From positions 1-64,000 of the forward strand of contig JAFQRC010000002.1 in the NCBI GenBank assembly GCA_017410265.1: DNA of 64,000 bases, read 5' to 3'. This DNA is from Ruminococcus sp. Its GTDB lineage: Bacteria > Bacillota > Clostridia > Oscillospirales > Acutalibacteraceae. The notes beneath the pieces were generated by a model. It worked only from the letters and a program-made list of their open reading frames with translations, was not told the origin of the DNA and did not search any database. Shown piece after piece: positions 27,072 to 36,971 of this stretch. Position 1 is the first letter of the stretch. The number at the start of each line of letters is the position of its first letter. A program made the position numbers and the translations under genes.

Positions 27072-28109
27072 CTATTTTATAGACAACAATGCACTTTCGA
27101 ATTGAAAGAACCTATGTAAGCCTCTAATATTTTTGTTCTTAACTTTTTTTATAATAACAGGAACACTCAGCTTCAAATAAGTTGTTTGAGCGTATATTTT
27201 ATTATACATCTTTTCACAACGATGAAAAGCATCGGAGTCACATATTTTTTGAATAATTTTCTCCCGTGGCTCAGGCAAGCTATCCTGAGTCTGTGCAAAC
27301 AACCATCTCACAAAATTAGATAAAATCTCTAAATTATGCGTGTAAAACTCTTGCCTGAGTTCTTGTGAAACATTCCATATATCTAAATACTTCTCAGTGA
27401 TAAGATAACAGGTTTTTGATGCCAACCAACTTTTGTAGGTTCGTGCGGAAGTCATATTTCCATGTCCTTTTCTGTAATAATAAAGAGGGGCACTCAGATA
27501 TACAATTCTTTCAGCATTAGTAAAAAGCGGTAAAACCTGAACAGCGTCCTCGCTCATATTACTTATCCCGCAGTTATGATAATCAGCATCTATATCAACT
27601 ATCTCGCGTTTCAATGCTTTCATACACAAACTGTTAATATCATCTGTTAGCAGGCGATGCTTATAAATCTCCTGTTTCACAATACCAGTATATACCGACT
27701 CATCTTCTATCTTTAACCTTGATTGTGAAACTTCACCTTCATCATTGAAATACTGAAAATTGTACATAACCATATCAGGATTATGTTTGTTGATTGCACA
27801 AACTACCTTTTCCAGTAAATCCGGACTAACATAGTCATCAGAATCTACACAGATAAACCAATCACCTTTTGCTTCTTTGAAGCCACGACGCCGGGTAAGA
27901 AGAAGCCCTTCGTTTTCTTTGTGAACAACTCTGACCACATCCGGATATTTTTGTGCATAGCTATCACAGATTTCCCCACTAATATCAGTAGACCCATCAT
28001 CCAGAAGCACGATTTCAAAATCCGCTCCCTTCTGACACAGTAGTGATTCCATACACTGATCTAAATATTTACTTGTGTTATATACCGGTACTAAAAAAGA
28101 AAACAGCAC
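27072..28109 (-). CDS. Family 2 glycosyltransferase (a)
   Basis: A 345-residue inverting GT-A enzyme with the N-terminal FSFLVPVYNTSKYLDQC strand, DDGSTD (nucleotide binding) and VDSDDYV as the DxD metal motif. It transfers one sugar of the repeat unit at the cytoplasmic face. Donor and acceptor are unknown. A GTG at 28109 is chosen because AGGAGG directly abuts the GTG two codons earlier. It shares the distinctive LLTRRRGFKEAKGDW stretch with the GT2 gene at 39194-40225, so the two are paralogues. It is the last gene before the FucNAc module. Confidence 0.88.
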   Translation of the reverse strand: MLFSFLVPVYNTSKYLDQCMESLLCQKGADFEIVLLDDGSTDISGEICDSYAQKYPDVVRVVHKENEGLLLTRRRGFKEAKGDWFICVDSDDYVSPDLLEKVVCAINKHNPDMVMYNFQYFNDEGEVSQSRLKIEDESVYTGIVKQEIYKHRLLTDDINSLCMKALKREIVDIDADYHNCGISNMSEDAVQVLPLFTNAERIVYLSAPLYYYRKGHGNMTSARTYKSWLASKTCYLITEKYLDIWNVSQELRQEFYTHNLEILSNFVRWLFAQTQDSLPEPREKIIQKICDSDAFHRCEKMYNKIYAQTTYLKLSVPVIIKKVKNKNIRGLHRFFQFESALLSIK

Positions 28110-28129
28110 TGTCACCCTCCTGCGTCAAT

Positions 28130-29266
28130 TTATTTATTTCCCCTATAATACTCTAAATAATCCTCACATATTTTCTTGTTATCCCATTCGCTCATATCGA
28201 GATAGTTCTTCTCAAATCCATTTTCTTCAATATGTTTTATCAGTGTTTGTGCCCAATAAGAAGCGCCCTTATCAAGTGGCAAGAAACGGCATAATCCACA
28301 ATCACATTCTGTAGAAACATCTGTTGAAATATAGCAAGGAAGCCCCATCGCCTGTGCCTCTAGCGCTACATTCGGTAATCCTTCCTGAATAGATGGCATC
28401 ATCAAAAATGTAGATTCCGACATAGCCTTCGGAATATCCGTGTCTTGTGGCAAAAATTGTACATTCTCCTCTAAATGATAGTCTTTTATCATTTGTTTCA
28501 TTTCGTTGATATACGGCTCCTGAGGACTTCGCGGATAACCGATTAGTGTTAAAGTAGAATCAGGGCGCGATTTGCAAAGTTCGCGTAGAACTTCTATTGT
28601 AAATTTTTGATTCTTTCTTGAACTAAAGCTACCCACCATTATCAGTCTGATAATATCACCTGTGTTCTTATTTGGATAAAGTGTCGGGTTAAACTTATCA
28701 AGTGCAATAGTAGGGTTTTTCATAACGATACCGTTATCTTTTCCTGCCATATATTCAACTGCACCGGTAGTTACTCCAAACACGTGTGTAGCATTTTTTC
28801 TTATGATATGTGCACAATAATTTAAATACAAAGCAACATGGAATCTGTTTTTATATTTACCTACAGGCCTATCTATGGATGCGTGTGCAATACGAACAGG
28901 AATTCCCGCTTTTTTAGCAACTTTAACACAAGGTGCCGCAAAAATATGATGTCTGGCATGAATTGCATCATATTTATCGTGAGTTTTTAAAAACTCTTTC
29001 AATTCTTTTTTTACATAGAAATAATTTGTAAAAACTGAAAAGAATCTCTGAATCTTGGTGGATTTACGCTTTATAGGTATTCTGTAAATCTGTCCATATT
29101 GTTTAAATTCATCCTCGTAATATCCCACAACATCAGATGGAACTATTGCGTCAAATACAACATCTTCTCGACTAAGCAGTCGAGCTGGATACATAGCTTC
29201 AGCCTGTACTCCACCCTTTTTAAAATCAGGTACAATCAATAATACTCTTATTGGTGATTTACTCAT
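28130..29266 (-). CDS. Family 4-type (GT-B) glycosyltransferase (a)
   Basis: A 378-residue retaining GT-B enzyme. The N-terminal acceptor domain opens with RVLLIVPDFKKGGVQ and the C-terminal domain carries GSFSSRKNQKF and the nucleotide-sugar signature SIQEGLPNVALEAQAMGLP (E-x7-E). It resembles capsular and EPS transferases such as EpsF. AAGGAG lies 5 bases before the ATG. It lies between the PIG-L-like gene and a GT2 gene. The sugar specificity cannot be read from sequence. Confidence 0.9.
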   Translation of the reverse strand: MSKSPIRVLLIVPDFKKGGVQAEAMYPARLLSREDVVFDAIVPSDVVGYYEDEFKQYGQIYRIPIKRKSTKIQRFFSVFTNYFYVKKELKEFLKTHDKYDAIHARHHIFAAPCVKVAKKAGIPVRIAHASIDRPVGKYKNRFHVALYLNYCAHIIRKNATHVFGVTTGAVEYMAGKDNGIVMKNPTIALDKFNPTLYPNKNTGDIIRLIMVGSFSSRKNQKFTIEVLRELCKSRPDSTLTLIGYPRSPQEPYINEMKQMIKDYHLEENVQFLPQDTDIPKAMSESTFLMMPSIQEGLPNVALEAQAMGLPCYISTDVSTECDCGLCRFLPLDKGASYWAQTLIKHIEENGFEKNYLDMSEWDNKKICEDYLEYYRGNK

Positions 29267-29332
29267 AGATACTCCTTCTTATGCGATACCATGTGTTTCA
29301 CCAGCTACTTAATACTGGTAAAATTAAATGTA

Positions 29333-31243
29333 TCATTTGATTCTGAATTTACTTTTTATATATTTAGATGCTCGATTAAGATAAGAACAACTATCTATAT
29401 GTTTCAAGCTTTTAGCCAGACAATAGCGTTCAAATCTGTGCGGATTCCTAAGAACAGCTCGATCAAATATATGCCCATCTGCACACAAGAGTTCAATTTG
29501 ACACTTTTGTCCTGCTTTACAGTAAGCGATTATTTCATTGCCACATAACTCAACTTTACATTTCGTGTTATCACATCGCAACAAAAAATCTCTCACATCA
29601 ATTTTTTCGTTACTACTGCTATATATTTTTAGTTCCTGTTTCCCATCAACAGGAACAATATAATCGTAAATGAAGTTATCATTTTCATCAGTAAATTTAT
29701 AAATAGTCGGAACTTGTATATCTGATGCATAAGCCTCAATCTCAACAAGCCCGTATTTTTCACCTTCGTAGCTCTCTATACGAATACTGAAAGCTCTGAT
29801 TTCTTTATTAATAGAGAACACATTTGCGCCACTATGATAATCAAGCGCTCCGGTTTCGATGACAGTGCCATCATCCAGCGTAATAACAGCATTCAGAATA
29901 TTATCCTCAGGTGACGGATTATCATATAGCACAATACTATCAACATACTGCTCTTTATTGAACGAAACAGAAATCAGCTTATCGTAATCGTTATCATCAG
30001 GGTGCCACACACCATCATATGGGCAATTTCCTTGATTCATAAGATCATCACAATCAAGCAGCATGAAATCTATGAGCTTGTCTTTATCTCCGGATGATAC
30101 AGAAATCTCAGCGTCATAAAGCACAGAATCTGTTCTCCTGATCCAAAAAACCTTATCACCATTAATAACTTTGTCCGCCAACTTATCAGCCTTTTGAGAC
30201 GCATAAACAGACAAAACCTTGTACAAATAAGATTGCCGAAGTGACCTGTTAACGGAATTAACATAAATCGGAATACGAACTCTTCTATTCCAATCATATA
30301 TCTCTACATCTATGTCAGAAGGATTGTTCACAGTAGCAGTAATATTGACAGAGTCAGAAAAATCAGAAACAGCATTCCATGCTGTACGATAGCCATAACC
30401 TTTATATACAGTCGGTTTATACTCTGTAGTTTTCAGTATGTCCCCCATTACTTTTTCAAAAAGCATAGACAATGCCCTATGGTCATTATGCGTATCATAG
30501 TCTATACAATAAATAACATCAGGCAGATGCTCCAAAATTACTTGCTTAATATCATCATAATAGTTTGAATATGTATAGGTTTTCCCATCACAAAACGCTT
30601 GATGATTTCTTAGTCCGTAGGTCGAAGTCCTCCCAGATGTTGATTTCATAACCTCATCGGGTTCGGCGTTATAAATATGGTGTTCTGAATTATCCCAACC
30701 ATCTCCGTATCCCAAAAAAATAATGTTTTCTTCAGTAACTCCGAGAACGCCAAGTGCCTTAATAGCTTCATCCATTCTGATAAATCCCATTTGAGACATA
30801 TCGAATCTTTTGTCACCGTCACCATTTGTCGCAAAAACAACATAAACATCAGAACCGTATTTCGCATATTGTTCTATAATTCCACCCATAAGGTTGATAT
30901 CATCATCCTCGTGAGGTACAAGAATCATTACCTTTTGATTTGCAAAAAACTCTTCTTTTCCACGCTCAACATCAGTGTATCTGCTCAAATGCTTTATGCG
31001 AGTCCGGATAAAGACTATTCCAAGCAAAACTAGTGCAACAATAGTTAATAATGCTATCTTTGCAGCTAAAAAGAATGAAGCGGCTAAACTCAAAATCAAG
31101 GCGAAAAGCAAAAGCGCAGCTATAGTAAGCACTCCGCTCTTAATCTTTTTTGCTAAATAATTGTTATGTATACCATTCAAAAAGTCCATCAACAGGAAAA
31201 CCAATATGAAATTGATAACATCAATATAAATATATGAACCCAT
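29333..31243 (-). CDS. Membrane-bound PIG-L family deacetylase with C-terminal sugar-binding-like domain
   Basis: A 636-residue protein. Three hydrophobic segments (about 5-24, 37-58, 60-80) precede a PIG-L/LmbE domain (about 103-330) with the zinc motif PHEDD (110-114) and a later THNDH. PIG-L enzymes remove N-acetyl groups from GlcNAc-like sugars. A beta-rich segment (about 430-510, SVSFNKEQYVDSIVLYDN) resembles an F5/8-type galactose-binding fold, followed by another beta-rich tail. Bacterial PIG-L proteins are usually soluble and about 230 residues, so this is a large multi-domain form. It may deacetylate amino sugars of the finished or lipid-linked polysaccharide. Which side of the membrane carries the active site is uncertain. 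Confidence 0.78.
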   Translation of the reverse strand: MGSYIYIDVINFILVFLLMDFLNGIHNNYLAKKIKSGVLTIAALLLFALILSLAASFFLAAKIALLTIVALVLLGIVFIRTRIKHLSRYTDVERGKEEFFANQKVMILVPHEDDDINLMGGIIEQYAKYGSDVYVVFATNGDGDKRFDMSQMGFIRMDEAIKALGVLGVTEENIIFLGYGDGWDNSEHHIYNAEPDEVMKSTSGRTSTYGLRNHQAFCDGKTYTYSNYYDDIKQVILEHLPDVIYCIDYDTHNDHRALSMLFEKVMGDILKTTEYKPTVYKGYGYRTAWNAVSDFSDSVNITATVNNPSDIDVEIYDWNRRVRIPIYVNSVNRSLRQSYLYKVLSVYASQKADKLADKVINGDKVFWIRRTDSVLYDAEISVSSGDKDKLIDFMLLDCDDLMNQGNCPYDGVWHPDDNDYDKLISVSFNKEQYVDSIVLYDNPSPEDNILNAVITLDDGTVIETGALDYHSGANVFSINKEIRAFSIRIESYEGEKYGLVEIEAYASDIQVPTIYKFTDENDNFIYDYIVPVDGKQELKIYSSSNEKIDVRDFLLRCDNTKCKVELCGNEIIAYCKAGQKCQIELLCADGHIFDRAVLRNPHRFERYCLAKSLKHIDSCSYLNRASKYIKSKFRIK

Positions 31244-31283
31244 TGAAATATCCTCGTATCTTCAATAAAAAGTGAAATGAAAT

Positions 31284-32309
31284 TTATCTTATTTTAAGAA
31301 AACGCAGTACAGGTGACACCACAGAGTATAATCGTATTTTAATTTTCTTTTTGACAGCATTTTTATGTTTTTTATCCAATGCTGCCGTCTTAACAATACT
31401 ACTGTTGAAATACTGTAATCGTCGCAGTCTTGTCTTAATTTCTCTGATTTGTCGTTTTGTTTCCCGGCTTTTTGCATCAACTGAAGTTCTTGCACGGTTG
31501 TGCATAATTTCAACTAATCTTGCAATTCCTGCTTTGTATGCATCTTTTACCTGAACATCAGATAGGAAGATTTCACCCTTTTCAATCAGATTAACAATAA
31601 TTCTGTAACAGCTATCAGTATTTTTGCGGGATGTTTTTGCGCCCATAATAGAATCCGAACGAAAACGATGATGATACAACACATCAGCTATGTGCTTAAC
31701 TCGTTTTGCATATAGCAATGCTAAAAAAGTGAACTCTTCGTCTTCATGGATAATACCTTCGTGAAAAGACAACTCATTTTCATCAATAAAAGCTTTTTCA
31801 AAAAAGCAATACTGAACAGGTGAGCGATATTCTTCATTTTTAAGAAACTCAAGGAACAACTCAGCACCGCTGCATACAAAGGAATAATCATTTTGGTGGA
31901 TATATTTATTAATCTCGTCTTTTGATACATCAGCGTTTGTTTCGTCAAAGGATACAGCATCATAGAAAAGCATCTGGAGATTGTTTTTCTCCATATTAGC
32001 AACCAAAATCTCAATAGCGTTTTTCTCAAGATAATCATCGCTGTCTACAAATAGCACATACTCACCCTTGCAAACTTCATATCCTCTGTTTCTGGCAACG
32101 GACAAACCGCCATTTTCACAGTGTAGTACAACAATTCTGTCGTCACGCTTTGCGTATTCATCGCAAATAGCACCACAGTTATCCGGTGAACCATCGTCCA
32201 CCAGTATGATCTGCAAATTTTCATATGTCTGACCGATAATACTATCCAGACATTCCCGCAGATATTTTTCAACTTTGTATATCGGTACTACTACGCTGAC
32301 CATATTCAT
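31284..32309 (-). CDS. Family 2 glycosyltransferase (b)
   Basis: A 341-residue GT-A enzyme beginning MVSVVVPIYKVEKYLRECL, with VDDGSPDNCG and the metal motif FVDSDDYL, and a C-terminal stretch of basic residues that may associate with the membrane. It is similar in layout to the GT2 at 38125-39192. AGGAG is 11 bases upstream of the first ATG. About 117 non-coding bases separate it from the preceding GT10 gene; I see no clear promoter or terminator there. Confidence 0.88.
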   Translation of the reverse strand: MNMVSVVVPIYKVEKYLRECLDSIIGQTYENLQIILVDDGSPDNCGAICDEYAKRDDRIVVLHCENGGLSVARNRGYEVCKGEYVLFVDSDDYLEKNAIEILVANMEKNNLQMLFYDAVSFDETNADVSKDEINKYIHQNDYSFVCSGAELFLEFLKNEEYRSPVQYCFFEKAFIDENELSFHEGIIHEDEEFTFLALLYAKRVKHIADVLYHHRFRSDSIMGAKTSRKNTDSCYRIIVNLIEKGEIFLSDVQVKDAYKAGIARLVEIMHNRARTSVDAKSRETKRQIREIKTRLRRLQYFNSSIVKTAALDKKHKNAVKKKIKIRLYSVVSPVLRFLKIR

Positions 32310-32426
32310 AATATAAATTTCTCCTAAACTAGCTGAGCATCAGATACTATCTGCAACCAATTCATAATAAACAAAAAACAAACGACAAATATTTATTAGC
32401 GTAATTTAGTTGCAATATTCGTTACT

Positions 32427-33551
32427 TTATTTTTCTCTGCATTTGAATCCAAGCAGTTTTTTTATTACTCTTTTTGGAAGAGATTTAAAGTAATTTATAG
32501 CGATATCTTTATCTGTCTTTCCACTATATGGTCTATATGGGATTCCCTCAATATCCATATTTTTAGCTCTTTCGATAGAGCGTTGTAAAAATTCCTCGTG
32601 CTTCTTAGGAGAGTATATACGCGCTCTTCTAAAGGCTTCTTCTGGAGTTTGGTCAAAAATATGACACAAATATTTTTCCATATTAGCCATCAGCTCTTCA
32701 GGATATTTTGGATTATTAAAAATCGGCTGTCTGAGCATCTCAAGATACAATTCATCACTATTGTCAATCTCTAAAATCTTTTCTATCGCAGTATCAAAAT
32801 CAGGATAATCATTAAGATTAATAAATGCATTTGGGTTAAAGATATCCGTTACATTCGAACTGCCATAATAGATTGGTATAGTATCCGCGAAGAAACCATC
32901 AACTATTCTCTCTGCAATCCAACCATCGTGTTTTAACGGCTCAATACATATCGAAAATTTGCATTTTTTCTGAAATGCGATTTTTGAACCATCAAGCCAA
33001 TTTACCTTATAATTATCTTCCATATTATTTAGGTAACTGCCGGCAGATTCGACGCGTTTGCGAGCGTTCAGTTTGTTAAAGAAAGTACTTCTTTCGTTAC
33101 ATTCGGAATCGTGACTCTCAATAAATGAAGCGAAATATTCCTTTTCTTTAAGTAATGTTTCAGAATAATCTCTCTGCTTTTTTTGCAGCTCAGGCAGGTA
33201 ACTGATTCCGGTAGTCAAAGCCTCAACACCACAAGGCAGATAGAAATTACGGTCAAAGTATTCTATAGGATAAGGACAAATAGAGTAATCCACAAGATTA
33301 TAATCAGGCACAAAGTTTTCACCTTCAATCATAATACGAACACATGGATAGTCTAGAATATATTTATTATAAACGCCATTCGACCAATATCCACCCGGAT
33401 ACAAAACTCCACAAATAACAAAGTCTGGATTGTCGCACACTTCTACATCATAATATTTATTAAGTATATCCAGAATAGGGTTATTGTTGGGATCAAATGT
33501 ACTTCTTATACTTAAACCCGTAAAATTGATTCTGATTTTTTTTCTGCTCAT
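32427..33551 (-). CDS. GT10 fucosyltransferase-like protein (1)
   Basis: A 374-residue member of the alpha-1,3/1,4-fucosyltransferase fold. The C-terminal half has the family signature: KFSICIEP, then GWIAERIVDGFFAD and PIYYGSSNV (about 205-240), the GDP-fucose binding region in known GT10 enzymes. An upstream FASFIESH segment and NARKRVESAGSYLNN match the alpha-1,3-FucT core. It starts like its two paralogues (RINFTGLS). Inferred role: adding fucose or a related 6-deoxy sugar as a branch on the repeat unit. It lies directly downstream of the ABC exporter genes. Confidence 0.85.
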   Translation of the reverse strand: MSRKKIRINFTGLSIRSTFDPNNNPILDILNKYYDVEVCDNPDFVICGVLYPGGYWSNGVYNKYILDYPCVRIMIEGENFVPDYNLVDYSICPYPIEYFDRNFYLPCGVEALTTGISYLPELQKKQRDYSETLLKEKEYFASFIESHDSECNERSTFFNKLNARKRVESAGSYLNNMEDNYKVNWLDGSKIAFQKKCKFSICIEPLKHDGWIAERIVDGFFADTIPIYYGSSNVTDIFNPNAFINLNDYPDFDTAIEKILEIDNSDELYLEMLRQPIFNNPKYPEELMANMEKYLCHIFDQTPEEAFRRARIYSPKKHEEFLQRSIERAKNMDIEGIPYRPYSGKTDKDIAINYFKSLPKRVIKKLLGFKCREK

Positions 33552-33597
33552 TATTTCAAATCTCCCTATATTCAGGTCACTAATTTAAAACTTCGCT

Positions 33598-34869
33598 TTA
33601 AAAGGAAGTATCACTCACTTTGATTTTTCCCATTCTAACATGACCCATATACTCGTGATTCCATCTGATACCAGTTGGATCATCTTCATATATTTCAAAA
33701 GGTATTCTCTGTGATGGCTGATCGAGAACCTTATGGTTATTCATGAGGTCTACTTCATATATGTTTATTATCAGATAATACTGTCCTATCGGTAGTATAT
33801 CAGGCATAAAGCTGATATTTAAAATATGCTCACCAGCACTGTCTACTTCAAATGAATCTGTTTCGTAATTTCCTATTTCTGTGCCATCAAAATAATATGC
33901 CTCCGCTCTCAATCTAACCGCTTTAAACGGACACTCTGTCTTAAATTTAAATCTCGAAACAATTGGCTCATTATATTTAAACTGTGTTCTGCCATCAAGG
34001 AAATCCAAAGACAAAGCTCTAAATTTATCTCCGATACCACCATATGGTCTTTTGGCGTTATCAAAATCAAAATGCAGACTTGCATCTTCGTCATCTTTCA
34101 GATAACATGCAATTCCTTCTTCAACCGAACCATTAAACACAACACGACCGTGCTCAAGAACCATTGCTCTGTTGCAGAGTTTTCGTACTGTATTCATATT
34201 GTGACTGACATACAGAATAGTTTTGCCTTCATTTTTTGCAAGATCGTTCATTTTGTTCAAACACTTTGTCTGGAATGCCATATCACCAACAGCTAACACC
34301 TCGTCCATAAGCATAATCTCTGCATCTAGATGTGCGGCAACTGAAAACGCAAGCTTTACAAACATACCTGACGAATATCTTTTAACAGGTGTGTCGATGA
34401 ACTGACGCACCTCTGAGAACTCGATAATGTCATCGATTTTTTTATCGATTTCTTTTTTTGTCATGCCAAGAATAGCACCGTTCATATATACATTCTCTCG
34501 GCCTGTAAGCTCTGGATGGAAGCCTGTACCAACTTCCAACATAGATGCAATACGACCATTAAGACCGATTCCACCGGTAGACGGTGCTGTTACTCTGGAT
34601 AAAAGTTTAAGCAAAGTTGATTTTCCCGCACCATTATGTCCTATAATAGCAAGGCGTTCACCTTTTTTTACTTCAAAACTAACATCCTCAAGTGCCATAA
34701 AGGTTTCGCCAAACTCATAATCTTTTTCACCTATTTTTTTGGTGGGGTCTTCTTTTTTTAATAGTTTTGCAGCTTTTCTCTGCAATTCCTCTCTCAAAGT
34801 CGTACCGCCTATCTGACCAAGTCTGTACTGCTTAGACACACGGTCAACCTTTATCATCAAATTATCCAT
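33598..34869 (-). CDS. wzt: Polysaccharide ABC exporter ATPase with C-terminal Wzt domain
   Basis: A 423-residue ATPase of the Wzt/TagH/RfbE type that energises export of lipid-linked polysaccharide. Walker A is GHNGAGKST (77-85), the ABC signature YSSGM (165-169) and Walker B EIMLMDEV (184-191). The extra C-terminal beta-domain (about 265-423) is the Wzt-C type that, in O-antigen exporters with it, recognises the modified chain end. The stop is close to the next GT10 gene, and the permease lies 11 bases upstream. ABC export implies a chain finished in the cytoplasm. Confidence 0.94.
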   Translation of the reverse strand: MDNLMIKVDRVSKQYRLGQIGGTTLREELQRKAAKLLKKEDPTKKIGEKDYEFGETFMALEDVSFEVKKGERLAIIGHNGAGKSTLLKLLSRVTAPSTGGIGLNGRIASMLEVGTGFHPELTGRENVYMNGAILGMTKKEIDKKIDDIIEFSEVRQFIDTPVKRYSSGMFVKLAFSVAAHLDAEIMLMDEVLAVGDMAFQTKCLNKMNDLAKNEGKTILYVSHNMNTVRKLCNRAMVLEHGRVVFNGSVEEGIACYLKDDEDASLHFDFDNAKRPYGGIGDKFRALSLDFLDGRTQFKYNEPIVSRFKFKTECPFKAVRLRAEAYYFDGTEIGNYETDSFEVDSAGEHILNISFMPDILPIGQYYLIINIYEVDLMNNHKVLDQPSQRIPFEIYEDDPTGIRWNHEYMGHVRMGKIKVSDTSF

Positions 34870-34880
34870 ATCTTTCTCCC

Positions 34881-35777
34881 TTATATTGTATCCATAAATG
34901 TGCGTTCAATTCTACTGAACAAAACAAGTCCCACGATAAACACTACTATAGTTACCGCCCAACTGATTAAGTAATAAGTCAAATCAAAATAACCAAATCC
35001 AAACATAGCATAACGGAAAGTAGTTACAATCGGTGTCATCGGATTGAGCTGATACAAAAACATATATTTACTGAATGTTTCTGATGTTGATACAAGAGTC
35101 AGACCGTAAGCAATAGGGGTAGCATACTGCCACAACTGCAGTCCGAAACTGACGAGCATCTGCAAATCTCTGTACTTAGTAGTAATAGAAGAAATGATAA
35201 TACCAAAACCAGTAGACAAAATCATCATTTGTAAAACTACAAGTGGCAAGAGCAAAAGCCATGGAGTAACAGCAAGACTTGTGCCACCGATGATTGCGTA
35301 GATTATCCACGCAACTACAAGCATAGCGAACTGAATACCAAACGATATCATATGTGCTAAAGCTGTCGAAATAGGAGTAACTAATCGTGGATAGTACACC
35401 TTGCCCATAACCGCACTGTTGTTCAGGAAGGTGCCAGAAGTTGCAAGCAAAGTGCCTGAAAAATAACTCCAACAGATACTACCTGATAAATAAAATAGAA
35501 ATCCCGGAATAATATAATCACCTTCGATATCAGCAGTTGTTAATCCTGCCAAACCACCGAAAACAAGTGTATAAACTACCGTTGTCAGCAACGGCTGAAT
35601 CAAAGCCCACGCAGGACCGAGTACTGTTTGTTTATACTTTGACACAAAATCTCTTTTTACAAACAAGAAAATCAAATCTCGATATGAAAATGTTTCCTTC
35701 AAATGCAAATCAAATAACCTGTGGTGGGCTGTGATTCGTGTTTTGAATCCATTAAGCTGTGTTGTAATCTCTTTCAT
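34881..35777 (-). CDS. wzm: Polysaccharide ABC exporter permease
   Basis: An ABC-2 type permease of 298 residues with six predicted membrane helices, preceded by an amphipathic N-terminal segment and the TVLGPAWALIQPL motif of Wzm/TagG/RfbD permeases. It forms the channel with the Wzt-like ATPase encoded next. AAAGGA precedes the ATG. The pair sits between GT10 copies. Confidence 0.94.
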   Translation of the reverse strand: MKEITTQLNGFKTRITAHHRLFDLHLKETFSYRDLIFLFVKRDFVSKYKQTVLGPAWALIQPLLTTVVYTLVFGGLAGLTTADIEGDYIIPGFLFYLSGSICWSYFSGTLLATSGTFLNNSAVMGKVYYPRLVTPISTALAHMISFGIQFAMLVVAWIIYAIIGGTSLAVTPWLLLLPLVVLQMMILSTGFGIIISSITTKYRDLQMLVSFGLQLWQYATPIAYGLTLVSTSETFSKYMFLYQLNPMTPIVTTFRYAMFGFGYFDLTYYLISWAVTIVVFIVGLVLFSRIERTFMDTI

Positions 35778-35844
35778 AATTTATACCATTCCTTTTAAAC
35801 AGTTATTTACACTCGTTTTTATCCAAACTTTTTATAAATGTTTG

Positions 35845-36930
35845 TCATTTATCTTTTCTTAATAATTTTTTACAAATGCGTTTGGGAGCATTTTTGAAAT
35901 ACTCTCTAACAATCTTACCGTCAGGTCGCCAGACTTTTATTCCAAGCTCATTCTCAAGTGCTCGTTTCATAAACATCTCGTGGTTTTCGCCTGCAACACA
36001 TCTGGAACGTCTATATGCGTTCTCTAAAGGCTGATCGAAAATATTGCACAAAAATCTTTCTAATTCATCGTACTTTTCTTCAGGATATTTTTGATTGCTA
36101 AAAATCGGTTGTCGTATCATCTCAAGATACAATTCATCGTTACTTTCAATCTCTAAAATCCTGTCTATGGCAGTATCAAAATCAGGGTAATCACTTATAT
36201 CAATAAAAGCTTTTGGGTTAAATATATCCTTAACATTAGAGCTTCCATAATATATCGGAACTGTATCGGCATAAAAAGCTTCTACAATCTTGTCTGCCAT
36301 TACCCCTTCTTGGTCTGTACTTTCAAGACAAAGGGAGAACTTACATTTCTTTAAGAACTCCTCTTTTGAGCCATCGAGCCAATCAACCATTTCTCCGTTT
36401 GGCATATTGTTCAAATAGGAACCGACAGACTCTACTCGTTTACGTGCATTGAGTGCCTTGAAAAAATCGCCTCGAATGTTATGTTCTGAATCATGGCTTG
36501 CAATAAACGACGCAAAATATTCTTTTGACTTCAGTATTTCATCGGGATAGTTTCTATCCTTATCCTGAAGCTCCCTGAAAAAAGTCCTGCGATTTGTAAA
36601 CGCTTCGATGCCACACGGGAAATAACAGTTACGATCATAGTACTCTATAGGGTATTGACATATCGCATAATCCACCAAGTTATAGTCGGGAACTAAATTC
36701 TCGCCATCAAGCATAATGCGGATTTTCGGATATTTCAGAATGTATTGATCATACGCCCCTTGATTAAAATATCCTGTGTATAATACACCACAGAAAACAT
36801 AGTCGGGATCATCACACACCTGAACATCGTAGTGCTTTTTCAAGATATCTAATATACTGTTGTCATTCGGGTTAAATTCATTTCTGATACTCAAACCCGT
36901 AAAATTAACCTTTATAGTTTTCCGACTCAT
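35845..36930 (-). CDS. GT10 fucosyltransferase-like protein (2)
   Basis: A 361-residue paralogue of the genes at 32427 and 36972, with VNFTGLSIRNEF at the start, CKFSLCLES, then ADKIVEAFYAD and PIYYGSSNV in the donor region. The ATG at 36930 is chosen over a GTG at 36975 because GGAAAGGG precedes it and the protein then aligns end to end with its paralogues. Where copy 1 has HDGWIAE, this has QEGVMAD at the donor loop, so donor or acceptor preference may differ. Confidence 0.84.
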   Translation of the reverse strand: MSRKTIKVNFTGLSIRNEFNPNDNSILDILKKHYDVQVCDDPDYVFCGVLYTGYFNQGAYDQYILKYPKIRIMLDGENLVPDYNLVDYAICQYPIEYYDRNCYFPCGIEAFTNRRTFFRELQDKDRNYPDEILKSKEYFASFIASHDSEHNIRGDFFKALNARKRVESVGSYLNNMPNGEMVDWLDGSKEEFLKKCKFSLCLESTDQEGVMADKIVEAFYADTVPIYYGSSNVKDIFNPKAFIDISDYPDFDTAIDRILEIESNDELYLEMIRQPIFSNQKYPEEKYDELERFLCNIFDQPLENAYRRSRCVAGENHEMFMKRALENELGIKVWRPDGKIVREYFKNAPKRICKKLLRKDK

Positions 36931-36971
36931 TCGGATATCCCTTTCCATAAAATGATATTTTATATCTGTTT

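Noticed and set aside
32310..32426. Promoter or terminator in the gap upstream of a GT2 gene
   Set aside because: AT-rich sequence gives only poorly spaced boxes and no strong hairpin.
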